A stretch of DNA of 23,892 nucleotides from JBCCAG01 sp050331115 (GCA_050331115.1 JBHJHD010000053.1:1-23892), one strand, 5' to 3'; numbered from the stretch's first letter, positions 7,458 to 15,271 are shown. Made by a program: numbers and translations. Notes: generated by a model from the sequence alone, not told the origin.

Positions 7458-7868
7458 TTAAAAATCGTCGAGTTCAGCCGGGTTAATCTGCTGCTTCATC
7501 TGGGCGATCGTCTGTGCAGGCGCGCCCATGGGCGCTGCCGCAGGCATCCCCCCGTTGTGGCTCAAGACGTTTTGCCGAGGCGGTGGGGTGAGGAAGGCGG
7601 CCGAGTTCCCAATACCGTAGCGCTGCTGGATTTGAAAGATGCGGAACTGAAGCTCCTCTATTGCCGTAGCCGCCAGGTTCTGAAGCTGTGACGGGTCGAG
7701 CTCGTCCTCCAAGACCCAGGGCATGTAAAACGCCTTGACAGCTCGCAGCGCAGCCTCTCGGGGCGGTAAGATGGGATCTTCTTTGAGGTAGCTCACCAGC
7801 TTTCCGTCTGGGGAGTTGAGCTCAGCGTCGATGCGAAGGCTGACGCGCTCGCGCTTGGGCTTACTCAT
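7458..7868 (-). CDS. ParR-like small partner of the ParM-like gene
   Basis: The product has 136 residues. The start ATG overlaps the parM-like stop by 4 nt (ATGA), indicating translational coupling. The N-terminal part (KRERVSLRIDAE, then LVSYLKED, then LPPREAALRAVKAFYMPWVLE, to about residue 54) resembles the ribbon-helix-helix fold of ParR/StbB adaptors: a short strand followed by two helices. A helical stretch (60-84) and a low-complexity Pro/Ala/Met/Gln linker follow, and the protein ends in an acidic tip (NPAELDDF). In plasmid ParR the C-terminal tail contacts the actin filament end, so the tip may do the same here; this is inference. No iteron-like centromere repeats were seen upstream (8996-9183) or downstream (7263-7457). 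It could instead be an uncharacterised helical partner. Confidence 0.6.
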   Translation of the reverse strand: MSKPKRERVSLRIDAELNSPDGKLVSYLKEDPILPPREAALRAVKAFYMPWVLEDELDPSQLQNLAATAIEELQFRIFQIQQRYGIGNSAAFLTPPPRQNVLSHNGGMPAAAPMGAPAQTIAQMKQQINPAELDDF

Positions 7869-8995
7869 GACCTAACTCCCATGGACTGCGGCTGCGTGGA
7901 CGACGCACCGGTTGCATCGCTGAACTTGATGGCTAGCCACTTGGCCCCGCCGTAGCAGTCTGAGAAGCGGGCCTGATCGGCAGGCGTCATCACCCGCAGC
8001 ACCGAGCACACCTCGCGTCCCATATCGGCAAGCCAGTTGACCTCAGCCCCCGGCATGCCGGAAAGCATCTGGTTTAAGTTATCTCGCAGCAGGGTGTGAG
8101 CCGTGCCGCCGCCGATTAAAATCTCGTAGCTGGGGATATTGAGGGAGGCGAATTTATCGCTGAGATGATGGCGCACCTGCTCCCAATAGTAGGCCTCGGC
8201 CTTTTGGCGGCGCTCGGTCAGGGGATACTGCTTGCCGGGCTGGTCAGGGAAGGCAACGGCGTCAGCCCCTTTGATGAGGGCATCGTAGAGGTAGGGATTG
8301 TCGGGCTTGCACATGCCCTGGGAGATGGACTGCAGATACTCTAGATAGCCTAAACGCACGGTGCCGCTGGGCTCACCCGTGGGGGGCTTGCCCTGACGGA
8401 AGATTAAGAAAGTAAGGTCGCGGTGGCCGACAATCACGACAACGTAGGAGTTCTGCGGCGGCTGACCATGCTGCATAGCCTGCATCTTCCGCCACTGAAC
8501 CAGCCCCGCCCCCTCGGGCAGAATTTTGACGGCCTGGGGCTCGATGGTAATCTGCTTTCCTCGGTACGAAAAAGACGAGGTCGAGCTGAGCTGCTGGTTG
8601 ACCTCATGCTGGTCGCTCAGATACTCGTCGAAGGGCAGGGCGACACCGATGTCGATGGGCAGGCGATCGACGTTGAAGCGCAGCGCTAGCTCACCAATGG
8701 CTCCCAGAATTCGCAGCTTGGCCAGCGTGCTTTTGCGCAGCATTTCGGTGCTCTTGTTGGAGCGGCCTTCTGCGTCATCTGCCAGGGCATAGGCCTTGTT
8801 GTCGACCTGCAGGTAGGCTCCAGAGCCAATACCGCCGCCGAACTGATCGCCTTGGTCGGTCAAAATTTCTAGCTCGGACGGCGGCAGATCGGCGACTTTA
8901 GGCGGACAGAGATAGCTGTAGAAGCTGATGCTATCGCTGAACGACGCCTTGGTCGCACTCATGCCCAGGTCAACAAAGATCTGAAACTTAGCCAT
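7865..8995 (-). CDS. ParM/StbA-like actin-fold protein
   Basis: The 376-residue protein has the actin/Hsp70 nucleotide-fold pattern of ParM-like filament proteins. The phosphate-1 loop is VDLGMSATKAS (8-18), a second strand-turn is VVIVGHRDLTFLIF (186-199), and an adenosine-type motif is EILIGGGTAHTL (291-302). A C-terminal Gly-Gly pair lies in DCYGGAKWLA (346-355). In ParM the phosphate-2 loop normally carries Asp before the Gly; here that position is Val189, with Asp193 nearby. ParM proteins form filaments that push DNA apart, bound through a ParR adaptor. The overlapping downstream gene fits such an adaptor. Neighbouring genes are chromosomal housekeeping genes, so the role may be chromosomal or cytoskeletal rather than plasmid maintenance. 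There is no strong Shine-Dalgarno before the ATG. Fold assignment is good; filament formation is unproven. Confidence 0.75.
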   Translation of the reverse strand: MAKFQIFVDLGMSATKASFSDSISFYSYLCPPKVADLPPSELEILTDQGDQFGGGIGSGAYLQVDNKAYALADDAEGRSNKSTEMLRKSTLAKLRILGAIGELALRFNVDRLPIDIGVALPFDEYLSDQHEVNQQLSSTSSFSYRGKQITIEPQAVKILPEGAGLVQWRKMQAMQHGQPPQNSYVVVIVGHRDLTFLIFRQGKPPTGEPSGTVRLGYLEYLQSISQGMCKPDNPYLYDALIKGADAVAFPDQPGKQYPLTERRQKAEAYYWEQVRHHLSDKFASLNIPSYEILIGGGTAHTLLRDNLNQMLSGMPGAEVNWLADMGREVCSVLRVMTPADQARFSDCYGGAKWLAIKFSDATGASSTQPQSMGVRS

Positions 8996-9183
8996 GGTTC
9001 TGTTGTACTGAGAGGGAAGCTAGGAGTATTATTGCGCATTCTGGTCTTCATCGACTGTATATCAGGTGAGCAATTCTGTATATAGGGAATGCTGGTGGAT
9101 TGATGCGCCTACATATGGTGTTAGTCCCTCAGCCAAAGGGTTGCCCGCTTCTGCTAACGGCGCGTTTTGTACAGTCCCCAGAC

Positions 9184-9504
9184 TCAGCTGCCGAGCACCG
9201 CTTGCCAGCCGAAGAATACCCCCATTCCGACCACAATCGTCAGCAGCAGATTCTTCGTGAGGTAACCCACCACAACAGCAGCGATCGCCCCCGCGAGTCT
9301 CGGGTTAAGCGGGCTAAGGTGCAGCGCCCCATCTTGAATCAGCACCTCCGGCACCACGATCGCCGTCAGCACCACGGGCGGCACGTAGCGCAGGGCGCTC
9401 AGCAGCGCCGGGGAGAGAGCGATGCGACTGCTGGCGGCAAAAATCACGTAGCGAATGCTAAAGGTGGCGATCGCCATTCCCAAGAGAGTCAAGGCCTCAC
9501 TCAT
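9184..9504 (-). CDS. azlD: AzlD-family branched-chain amino acid transporter subunit
   Basis: The 106-residue protein is mostly membrane-embedded, with segments at about 5-25, 38-53 and 68-104, and typical AzlD sequence (RYVPPVVLTAIVVPEVL, then RLAGAIAAVVVGYLTKNLLLTIVVGMGVF). AzlD is the small partner of AzlC. The related E. coli pair YgaZH exports valine, so export of branched-chain amino acids from the cytoplasm is the likely role. Its start overlaps the end of azlC by 8 bp, and an excellent Shine-Dalgarno lies inside azlC, so the two are translated together. Confidence 0.88.
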   Translation of the reverse strand: MSEALTLLGMAIATFSIRYVIFAASSRIALSPALLSALRYVPPVVLTAIVVPEVLIQDGALHLSPLNPRLAGAIAAVVVGYLTKNLLLTIVVGMGVFFGWQAVLGS

Positions 9505-10258
9505 TCTCGTGACCTCCTGCTAGGTGAGCGCGCCGGGCTAGCAGCCGCTCACTGTAAAAACCGGCTCCAACTCCGGCGATCGCCGCCGCCATCAGACCCA
9601 GCTTGTGGGGCAGCGGGTCAGCGAATAGGGCAACGAGTCCCGACACCGCGACCGCTAAGCCCATGGGGCGCGTTTTCAAATAGGGAATCACCATACCAAT
9701 GAAGGTCACCGACATAGCAAAATCTAGGCCCCACTGGGCCGCGTTGGGGAGGGTCTGCCCAACCGTGACGCCCAGCAGCGTACACAGCTGCCAATTGGCG
9801 TACATGGCCAGCGCTGCCCCCAGGTAGTACCAGTGCTTAAAGGGGGATGGGTCAGCGGCTTCGTAGCGGCGAATGGCGACGGCAAAGGCCTCATCGGTGA
9901 GCCAAAAGGCGAGAATACCCTTCCAGCGGTAGCCCAACGGCTTCACGTAGGGGACTAGGCTTACGGCATAGAGCAGGTGACGCAGGTTGACGACAAACGC
10001 CGTCACCACGATCAGCAGTCCGCCGGTGCCGGCGCTCATCATGCCAATGGCGATGAACTGAGACGACCCAGCAAACACAAAGACCGACATGGCCAGCGCT
10101 CCGCCCGGCGAGAGGCCGCTGCTGGGGGCTAGCGTGCCAAAGATGACGCCGAAGGGAACTGCGCCCACAATCAGCGGTACGATATCTCGTGCCCCGGCCC
10201 AAAATTCGGCGCGCGGGGAGGCTGGACGCGCCGAGGCGGGCGGTGAGTGAATAGACAT
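9497..10258 (-). CDS. azlC: AzlC-family branched-chain amino acid permease
   Basis: The 253-residue polytopic membrane protein has the AzlC hallmarks: GARDIVPLIVGAVPFGVIFG near the N-terminus, the conserved FAGSSQFIAIGMM and VVNLRHLLYAVSL segments (about residues 62-94), and FWLTDEAFAVAIRRY (about 118-132). It forms the larger subunit with AzlD for export of branched-chain amino acids. It lies 34 bp downstream of the araC-type gene and upstream of azlD, so the three probably form one operon in which the regulator senses an effector. The C-terminal tail is cytosolic (HLAGGHENE). Confidence 0.9.
   Translation of the reverse strand: MSIHSPPASARPASPRAEFWAGARDIVPLIVGAVPFGVIFGTLAPSSGLSPGGALAMSVFVFAGSSQFIAIGMMSAGTGGLLIVVTAFVVNLRHLLYAVSLVPYVKPLGYRWKGILAFWLTDEAFAVAIRRYEAADPSPFKHWYYLGAALAMYANWQLCTLLGVTVGQTLPNAAQWGLDFAMSVTFIGMVIPYLKTRPMGLAVAVSGLVALFADPLPHKLGLMAAAIAGVGAGFYSERLLARRAHLAGGHENE
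9512..9518 (-). promoter_or_regulatory. strong Shine-Dalgarno for azlD
   Basis: AGGAGGT on the minus strand lies 7 nt before the azlD ATG, within the last codons of azlC. It stands out because most starts in this window have no Shine-Dalgarno, and it fixes the azlD start. Confidence 0.8.
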
Positions 10259-10292
10259 AGCAACCTGAACCGTTCTACGGTGCTCAGCCTAT

Positions 10293-11168
10293 CTAGGTCC
10301 GCTGCCGCAGATCTTGTACGTTTTTGCAGCCCCGCCGATACTGCCCTGGCGTTACCCCGAGCATCTTCTTAAAGTGACGGTGCAGATGGCTTTGGTCTGT
10401 GAATCCCGTCTCCAGTGCGGCGTCGGCGATTGCCCAGCCGTCAGCAAGGAGCCCCTTAGCCCGATGAACCCGCAGGTGGTTGAGGTAGGCGTGGGGCGGC
10501 AGCCCCATTTGCTTACGAAAGCTGCGCAGCAGGCGTAGCGGGCTCAAGCCGACGAGGGCAGCCAGCGCCGCTAGCGAGGTGTTGGCGGTGGAGTGGGCCG
10601 CTAGGTAGTCACGCACCTGCTCCACCGCCCAGCATTCTTGGCCTGCAGCGGCAATACGGGGGCGATCGCTGGCGTAGTGACCCACGAGCTGAGCCATGTC
10701 CCAGAGGAAGCGAGATTCGCGCTCTAGGGCTGACGGCGAGAGCTCCAGCGTGCGGTGTAGGGCAATCAGCTGCCGGTTGAGCCGGGGATCGTGAATGACG
10801 GGGGACGAGAAGTAGGGCAGGCTGCGGCTCCGTCCCGCCAGCTCGGCTGCCGCTCGGTATAGCCAATCGGCAGCGGGCAGCAGCGTGCGGTAGGTCCAGC
10901 CGGTTTCTAGCGCGGCGTGGCCCGTGTGCATCTCGCCGGGGTGGGTGACGACAACGCTGCCCGCTGGGGCGGTGTGGGTGGCCCCACGGTAGTCAAACGC
11001 CATCGCCCCCGATTCGACGATGGCAATGCCGTACCCTTCGTGGGCGTGGCGAGAGAAGGCGTAGCTGATGTAGGTAGCGCGCAGCATTTCTAAGTCTTGC
11101 AGGGCCGGATCGCGCCAGAACTTGACCTGCTCTCGGGGAATCTGAGCTTTAGAAGCGGCTGAACTCAT
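10293..11168 (-). CDS. AraC-family regulator, probably of azlCD
   Basis: The 291-residue protein has an N-terminal cupin-like sensor domain (about 20-160) with the typical FSRHAHEGYGI (38-48), HPGEMH (76-81) and central strand patterns. A C-terminal double helix-turn-helix (about 183-280) contains SLAALAALVGLSPLRLLRSFRKQMG and the AraC signature IADAALETGFTDQSHLHRHFKKMLGVTPGQYRRG. Such regulators bind small effectors and activate transcription. Position directly upstream of azlC with 34 bp spacing, all on one strand, suggests that it controls its own operon in response to an amino acid or related compound; the ligand is unknown. It is divergent from the solute-binding protein gene across 99 bp. 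Confidence 0.9.
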   Translation of the reverse strand: MSSAASKAQIPREQVKFWRDPALQDLEMLRATYISYAFSRHAHEGYGIAIVESGAMAFDYRGATHTAPAGSVVVTHPGEMHTGHAALETGWTYRTLLPAADWLYRAAAELAGRSRSLPYFSSPVIHDPRLNRQLIALHRTLELSPSALERESRFLWDMAQLVGHYASDRPRIAAAGQECWAVEQVRDYLAAHSTANTSLAALAALVGLSPLRLLRSFRKQMGLPPHAYLNHLRVHRAKGLLADGWAIADAALETGFTDQSHLHRHFKKMLGVTPGQYRRGCKNVQDLRQRT

Positions 11169-11267
11169 GGCGTGGCGGGCTACAGAATCAGGCTATCTAG
11201 CCAGTGTAGCGAGCGATTGAGTATCGCTATAAGATAAGTACTGATGGCTTGGATATAGAGCAGGGCG

Positions 11268-12578
11268 ATGCGGCGCAGTCTGCTGAGAAACACGGGACGG
11301 GCTTTTCGCAAGCTGGGACTAACGCGCCGCTGGGGACAGCTGGCGATCGCCCAGGTCGCCCTGCTGTCCGTTTTGCTTTTGAATTGGCCCTCAACGTCCT
11401 CCAGTCCGGTGGTCACGCTGACGATGGTGGTGCCCTCCTCTGAAGCGGCCTACTGGGAAAAGGTCATCCAGACGTTTGAAGTGGGCCAGGACGAAATTCG
11501 CATCGATTTAATCGATCTAGCAGAGCTGACGCCGCAAAAAGACGTGACCCGCGCGCTTAAGGAAACCTGCACCCAAAGCTCTGAGCGGGTCTGCGATATT
11601 GTCTACCTTGACGTGATTTGGGTGCCTGAGCTCGCGGCCAACGGAGCGCTGCAGCGCCTGGGCAACCTGCTCTCATCCGAGAGCGAATCTGAATTTATCG
11701 ACAGCGAGATTGCTGCTGGAGAATACCAGGGCGAGCTGTACCGCATTCCCTTCCGCGCTGACTTCGGCATGCTGTACTATCAGTCGGACTTGGTGGACCA
11801 GACGGCGCTGCCTCAAACGTTTGATGAACTGCTGCAAACTGCCCCAGCGCTACAGCTCGAAGCCGGGATGCCGTGGGGCTATCTCTGGCAGGCAGAGGGC
11901 GAAGGCCTCACGGCGACATTTGCAGAGGTGCTGCAGGGCTACGGCGGCTACTGGATTGACCCGACGACCAACGCCGTCGGTCTTGACGAGCCGGCGGCAG
12001 TTGAGGCAGTGCGGTTTCTTCTCCGGACTATCGAACTCGGTATCTCGCCGCCGCTCGAGCAAGTGGCTTATACCGACGAGGAAGCCGGCGTCGCCTTTGA
12101 GCGCAGAGAGGCCGTATTTATGCGCAACTGGCCCTTTGTCCTCCATTCCCCCGGCGACCCAATGTCGCCAGCGAGCGCGCCCATCAAGCGGGTTCCCATG
12201 GCGCTTCACGCCGAGGGGCACACCGGCAGAAGCTGTCGGGGCAGCTGGGGGCTAGGGATTGCCCAGCGATCGCGCCATCCGCAGCAGGCCTGGCGAGCGA
12301 TTCAGTATTTGACCAGCGAAGCGACGCAGCTCAAGTTTGTCTCCGAGACCAGCTATATTCCCAGCCGCAAAGAGCTGCTGAGGAATAAAACAGAGGCGAT
12401 CGCTGAGGCGGCTCGGCAGGCGATGATGCGGCCTCAAATTGCCGACTACGGCACGGCGTCGCAGATTTTACAGCGGTATCTAGCCAGCGCCCTGCGAAAC
12501 GAGGCTGACCCAGAGACGGCAATGAAGGCAGCGGCAGAAGAGACGCGGGCGCTGCTGGCCCGGCGCGGTGCGGTGTGA
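11268..12578 (+). CDS. extracellular solute-binding protein, family 1 (sugar-type), orphan
   Basis: The 436-residue product starts with a basic N-terminus and a hydrophobic segment (about 23-42) serving as a secretion signal or anchor; no lipobox cysteine is seen. The mature part follows the ABC solute-binding family 1 pattern: ITLTM-like first strand (VVTLTMVVPS), DIVYLDVIWVPELAANGAL (110-127), LYRIPFRADFGMLYYQSDL (137-155), MPWGYLWQ (201-208), GVAFERREAVFMRNWPF (274-290) and GLGIAQRSRHPQQAWRAIQYLTS (328-350). Homologues bind trehalose, maltose or similar sugars in the periplasm and deliver them to MalF/MalG-type permeases. No permease or ATPase gene is in the window, so it either uses transport subunits encoded elsewhere or acts as a sensor. 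AGCAGGGCG before the ATG is a weak ribosome site. Confidence 0.85.
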   Translation: MRRSLLRNTGRAFRKLGLTRRWGQLAIAQVALLSVLLLNWPSTSSSPVVTLTMVVPSSEAAYWEKVIQTFEVGQDEIRIDLIDLAELTPQKDVTRALKETCTQSSERVCDIVYLDVIWVPELAANGALQRLGNLLSSESESEFIDSEIAAGEYQGELYRIPFRADFGMLYYQSDLVDQTALPQTFDELLQTAPALQLEAGMPWGYLWQAEGEGLTATFAEVLQGYGGYWIDPTTNAVGLDEPAAVEAVRFLLRTIELGISPPLEQVAYTDEEAGVAFERREAVFMRNWPFVLHSPGDPMSPASAPIKRVPMALHAEGHTGRSCRGSWGLGIAQRSRHPQQAWRAIQYLTSEATQLKFVSETSYIPSRKELLRNKTEAIAEAARQAMMRPQIADYGTASQILQRYLASALRNEADPETAMKAAAEETRALLARRGAV

Positions 12579-12591
12579 CCTGGCTGGGAGC

Positions 12592-12643
12592 GCTAATCTG
12601 CCTGCTGCTAATCTACCTGCTGCTAATCTGTCTGCTGCTAATC
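12592..12643. repeat. 15-bp tandem repeat, 3 copies plus partial, at kinase 3' end
   Basis: Units GCTAATCTGCCTGCT, GCTAATCTACCTGCT and GCTAATCTGTCTGCT lie at 12592-12606, 12607-12621 and 12622-12636, with a partial fourth copy running into the kinase gene. The minus-strand stop of the kinase (12638-12640) lies in the partial copy. Each unit carries TTAGC/TAG on the minus strand, so the stop is reiterated. It sits between convergent genes. Confidence 0.9.
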
Positions 12644-13726
12644 CACCCGAATAGCGTCATTCTCGGGAATCCGCTGTTGAACTGCCCAGTAGCGCTGTAT
12701 CCACAGCGTAGTGGTGATTAGCAGAGCTAAAAACAGGGCCACGTTCAGCAGCTTGAGCCAGCGCTGGGGCGGCGGGTCGGTCGGCGCGGACTTAACAGGC
12801 GGCATGGCTAGGCCCGGACCCAGGTGCTCCAAGACGAAAGCAACGTTGGGCGGGCGCTGCCAGAAGGCGGGGGCCATGAGGTAGTCTATCCAGCGGACCA
12901 GTGATTCGGGGGCAGCGGGGGCCTCGTCGCGCCAGAGCAGCGCTCCGGTGGTTGAGTCCACTTCTAGGGTTATTGGGTGCCGCCCCGTGAGCAAAAAAAC
13001 CGCCGTACGACCTAGGGCGTAGAGGTCCGACTGAGGAACAGTGCGGCCCATCATCTGCTCTGGCGCAGTATATCCGGGGGAAAAGATCCCCATACCGTCA
13101 ACATCCCGGCCCAGCAGCCGATCGATAACGGTGTAGGACACCTCATAGACGGTGCCAAAATCGATCAACACGAGCTGTCCATCCGGACGCAGCATGATGT
13201 TGGACGGCTTGATGTCTTGATGAAAATAGCGGCGCTGGTGGAGATAGTCGAGCACCGCCAAGAGCTGCAGCAGCCACGCAAAGACCTGCTCGGGTTTAGC
13301 GGGTCCCTGACGCTCGACTTGGACCTGCAGATTTTCCCCCGGCACTTTCTGCATGACTAGGCAGTGAATGGGTTTTTTGCGGCGGGGCAGCTCAATTGCG
13401 AAGTAGCCATCGTCGGGCTCAATCGGCGGCAGTCCAGCGTGACGGAGTGCTTTGAGCGTTTTGGCTTCCTGCTGCAGGAGCTTGACCATCGTGAGGGACG
13501 ATCGCCGAGAGGCCTTGAGCACTTTGTAGCGATCGCCGGCGAGGGGGCTGCACCGCAGATCCTTGACCTCGAAGACCTGGGCATTTCCAGGCGCGTCGAG
13601 GGGACGCAAGGGGCGAACGAGCTGGTAGCGCTCTTGAATCTGCAGAGGGCTGCCGCAGCCTGCGCAGATCTCGGCTGCCGCAGAATTCTCGCGCCGCTCA
13701 CATTTGGGATCGATGCAGTAGATCAT
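12638..13726 (-). CDS. Ser/Thr protein kinase with N-terminal zinc-ribbon-like Cys motif
   Basis: The 362-residue protein begins with a four-cysteine motif (C4, C9, C21, C24), as found in a cyanobacterial class of Hanks-type kinases. The kinase domain (about 35-305) has catalytic loop HQDIKPSN (169-176, Asp171), DFG (189-191), APE (221-223) and SDLYALG (233-239). The Lys of the N-lobe is probably K71 (YKVLK), and the glycine-rich loop is degenerate (PLDAPGNAQ). A TM segment (about 326-344) anchors it, leaving a short C-terminus outside the cytosol. It phosphorylates unknown substrates. The start lies 12 bp after the stop of the STAND ATPase gene, so the two are likely co-transcribed and may act in one signalling route. 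The 3' end runs into a 15-bp tandem repeat. Confidence 0.9.
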   Translation of the reverse strand: MIYCIDPKCERRENSAAAEICAGCGSPLQIQERYQLVRPLRPLDAPGNAQVFEVKDLRCSPLAGDRYKVLKASRRSSLTMVKLLQQEAKTLKALRHAGLPPIEPDDGYFAIELPRRKKPIHCLVMQKVPGENLQVQVERQGPAKPEQVFAWLLQLLAVLDYLHQRRYFHQDIKPSNIMLRPDGQLVLIDFGTVYEVSYTVIDRLLGRDVDGMGIFSPGYTAPEQMMGRTVPQSDLYALGRTAVFLLTGRHPITLEVDSTTGALLWRDEAPAAPESLVRWIDYLMAPAFWQRPPNVAFVLEHLGPGLAMPPVKSAPTDPPPQRWLKLLNVALFLALLITTTLWIQRYWAVQQRIPENDAIRVD

Positions 13727-13738
13727 AGTATGCGGGGA

Positions 13739-15247
13739 TCACGCTGAAAGCACCTCAAGCACCGCAGGCGGCACGCTGAATCGTCCTTCTGAAGTTTCTA
13801 AAAGCGATCGCTGCTTTAGCGACTTGAGGGCCTGAATCAGATCTTGCATTGAAGAGTCGGGCATCGCAGCCCCGAGCTCACCGACCGTCATGGACTGCTG
13901 CGCTGCGGCGAGCTGGTTGAGGATTGTCGCCTCCAAAGCAGAAACGCGGTCCAGCACCTCTTCAATGTAGTCGCTGATATCGTGGGTAAATAGGGTCGTG
14001 GTCAAGAAGCTAGTGACGTCGCCGTCGAACACGTCTCGAATGGTTGTGGCTACCATCTGCAGCATGAATGGGTTGCCTCGGTAGCCTTCAATGAGGGTGC
14101 CCCAGTGGTTTACGTCGCCCGTCAGGCCCTTTTCTTTCAGCAGCCGTTCGGCGCTAGAGATATCGAGCCCGGTCAATGTGAGCGATCGCACTGGAGAGGC
14201 CTCTCCCTCCAGCAAAGAAACTTCCGCTGGCTTCTCTTGGCTGGTCACGAGGAGTGCGCTTCGATGGGATTCTTGCCCCACCCGCCGCAGCAGCTCGCCG
14301 TAGTCTTCGTAGCCCTCGCGGTAGACGCCCGTGAGTTGACCGCTTTGCAACATAGATTCCGCGCCATCTAGCACCAGCAGGTAGCGCTGCGCCCGCAGGT
14401 GAGACATGAGGTGAGTCAGCTGAGATTCTAGGTTGGGCCAGTCGCCAGATGAAGCAGAACCGGCCTGAGGGCCTCTGTCGTATGAGCTGCCGCCGGGCAG
14501 CATCTCGAAGAGCTGGGACAGCAGCTCACACAGGCGCGGTGTCTGCCGCAGCGAGAGCCAGATAACTGCATCGACATCATTTTGGACCTGACGCGTCAGT
14601 CTGACCGCCAAAGACGTTTTGCCAATGCCAGCCATGCCGATGATGGTGACGAGGCGACAGCGGTCACCAACGAGCCAGCGCTGAAGCTGGGCAAGCTCGG
14701 CCTCGCGGCCATAGAAGACGGCGCTGTCGGGGGCTTCTCCCCAATTGTGCTGGGGCGAACCGTGCTGGGGCTGGGCCGGCGATTGGGCGGGGTTGGGCAG
14801 CGATGGGATCGAGGGCTCGGCTGGGAGCTGCTCCTGATAGCGAGCCACGAGCTGCTGCTGGAGCTTAGTGAGCTTCACCGGGCCTCGACCCTCGATCTGA
14901 AACTTCTGGTAGACCTCGCTCAGGCGCTTACGCACGGCGTCGCCGCTGATGCCAAGCTCACTGGCGATCGCTGCGGTGGGCTTCCCTGCCATGGCGAGGA
15001 ACAGCGCCTCCTGCTCACTGAAGGAGAGGCGCTGCTCTTGGGCGACGGCGGCTAAAAAGTCTTGAGGAATCACAGCATATCTCACGTAAGCACCAGGATA
15101 TTTTCGATAGTAGCTCAAATTTGTGAGAAACAGCTCGCTCGGCAGAGTCTCCATATTCGGCGCAATTTGGGAACCCAGCCCTGTTAATCTCCCGTGAAGC
15201 AGGGCCGGGTTCCCAAATAAATCCGAAGAATCAGTTGACAGACTCAT
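13739..15247 (-). CDS. HTH plus NB-ARC STAND ATPase
   Basis: The 502-residue protein has a helix-turn-helix-like region (about 74-118: LSFSEQEALFLAMAGKPTAAIASELGISGDAVRKRLSEVYQKF) of the kind found at the N-terminus of many cyanobacterial NB-ARC proteins, then a Pro-rich linker. The NB-ARC ATPase follows: Walker A GMAGIGKT (204-211), Walker B LLVLDG (290-295), sensor-like ALLVTSQ (331-337) and GNP (391-393). The usual C-terminal WD40 or TPR sensor repeats are absent and the protein ends after a winged-helix-like region (about 440-500). STAND ATPases act as ATP-switched signalling or defence sensors. The kinase gene follows 12 bp later. The start is uncertain: a long inverted repeat lies in codons of about 10-28, and Met32 (15154) or a downstream GTG could be used instead. 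No Shine-Dalgarno precedes any of them. Confidence 0.85.
   Translation of the reverse strand: MSLSTDSSDLFGNPALLHGRLTGLGSQIAPNMETLPSELFLTNLSYYRKYPGAYVRYAVIPQDFLAAVAQEQRLSFSEQEALFLAMAGKPTAAIASELGISGDAVRKRLSEVYQKFQIEGRGPVKLTKLQQQLVARYQEQLPAEPSIPSLPNPAQSPAQPQHGSPQHNWGEAPDSAVFYGREAELAQLQRWLVGDRCRLVTIIGMAGIGKTSLAVRLTRQVQNDVDAVIWLSLRQTPRLCELLSQLFEMLPGGSSYDRGPQAGSASSGDWPNLESQLTHLMSHLRAQRYLLVLDGAESMLQSGQLTGVYREGYEDYGELLRRVGQESHRSALLVTSQEKPAEVSLLEGEASPVRSLTLTGLDISSAERLLKEKGLTGDVNHWGTLIEGYRGNPFMLQMVATTIRDVFDGDVTSFLTTTLFTHDISDYIEEVLDRVSALEATILNQLAAAQQSMTVGELGAAMPDSSMQDLIQALKSLKQRSLLETSEGRFSVPPAVLEVLSA
15165..15218 (-). promoter_or_regulatory. long imperfect inverted repeat at the 5' end of the STAND gene
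   Basis: ATTTGGGAACCC (15165-15176) pairs perfectly with 15207-15218. After one mismatch, GCCCTG (15178-15183) pairs with CAGGGC (15200-15205), leaving a 16-nt loop. The stem therefore has 18 of 19 positions paired. In RNA of the minus strand it would hide or precede the alternative starts, so it may be a leader attenuator or a protein-binding site. Confidence 0.6.
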
Positions 15248-15271
15248 TCAAAGTAGGTATAACTAATTTAT

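Noticed and set aside
8996..9183. parC-like centromere iterons upstream of the parM-like gene
   Set aside because: Only a two-copy CTGTATAT (9055 and 9076) was found; no regular array of repeats.
9100..9702. 200-codon plus-strand open frame over azlD and azlC
   Set aside because: It runs antisense to two well-supported membrane protein genes and its translation is rich in Arg, His and Gln with no domain.
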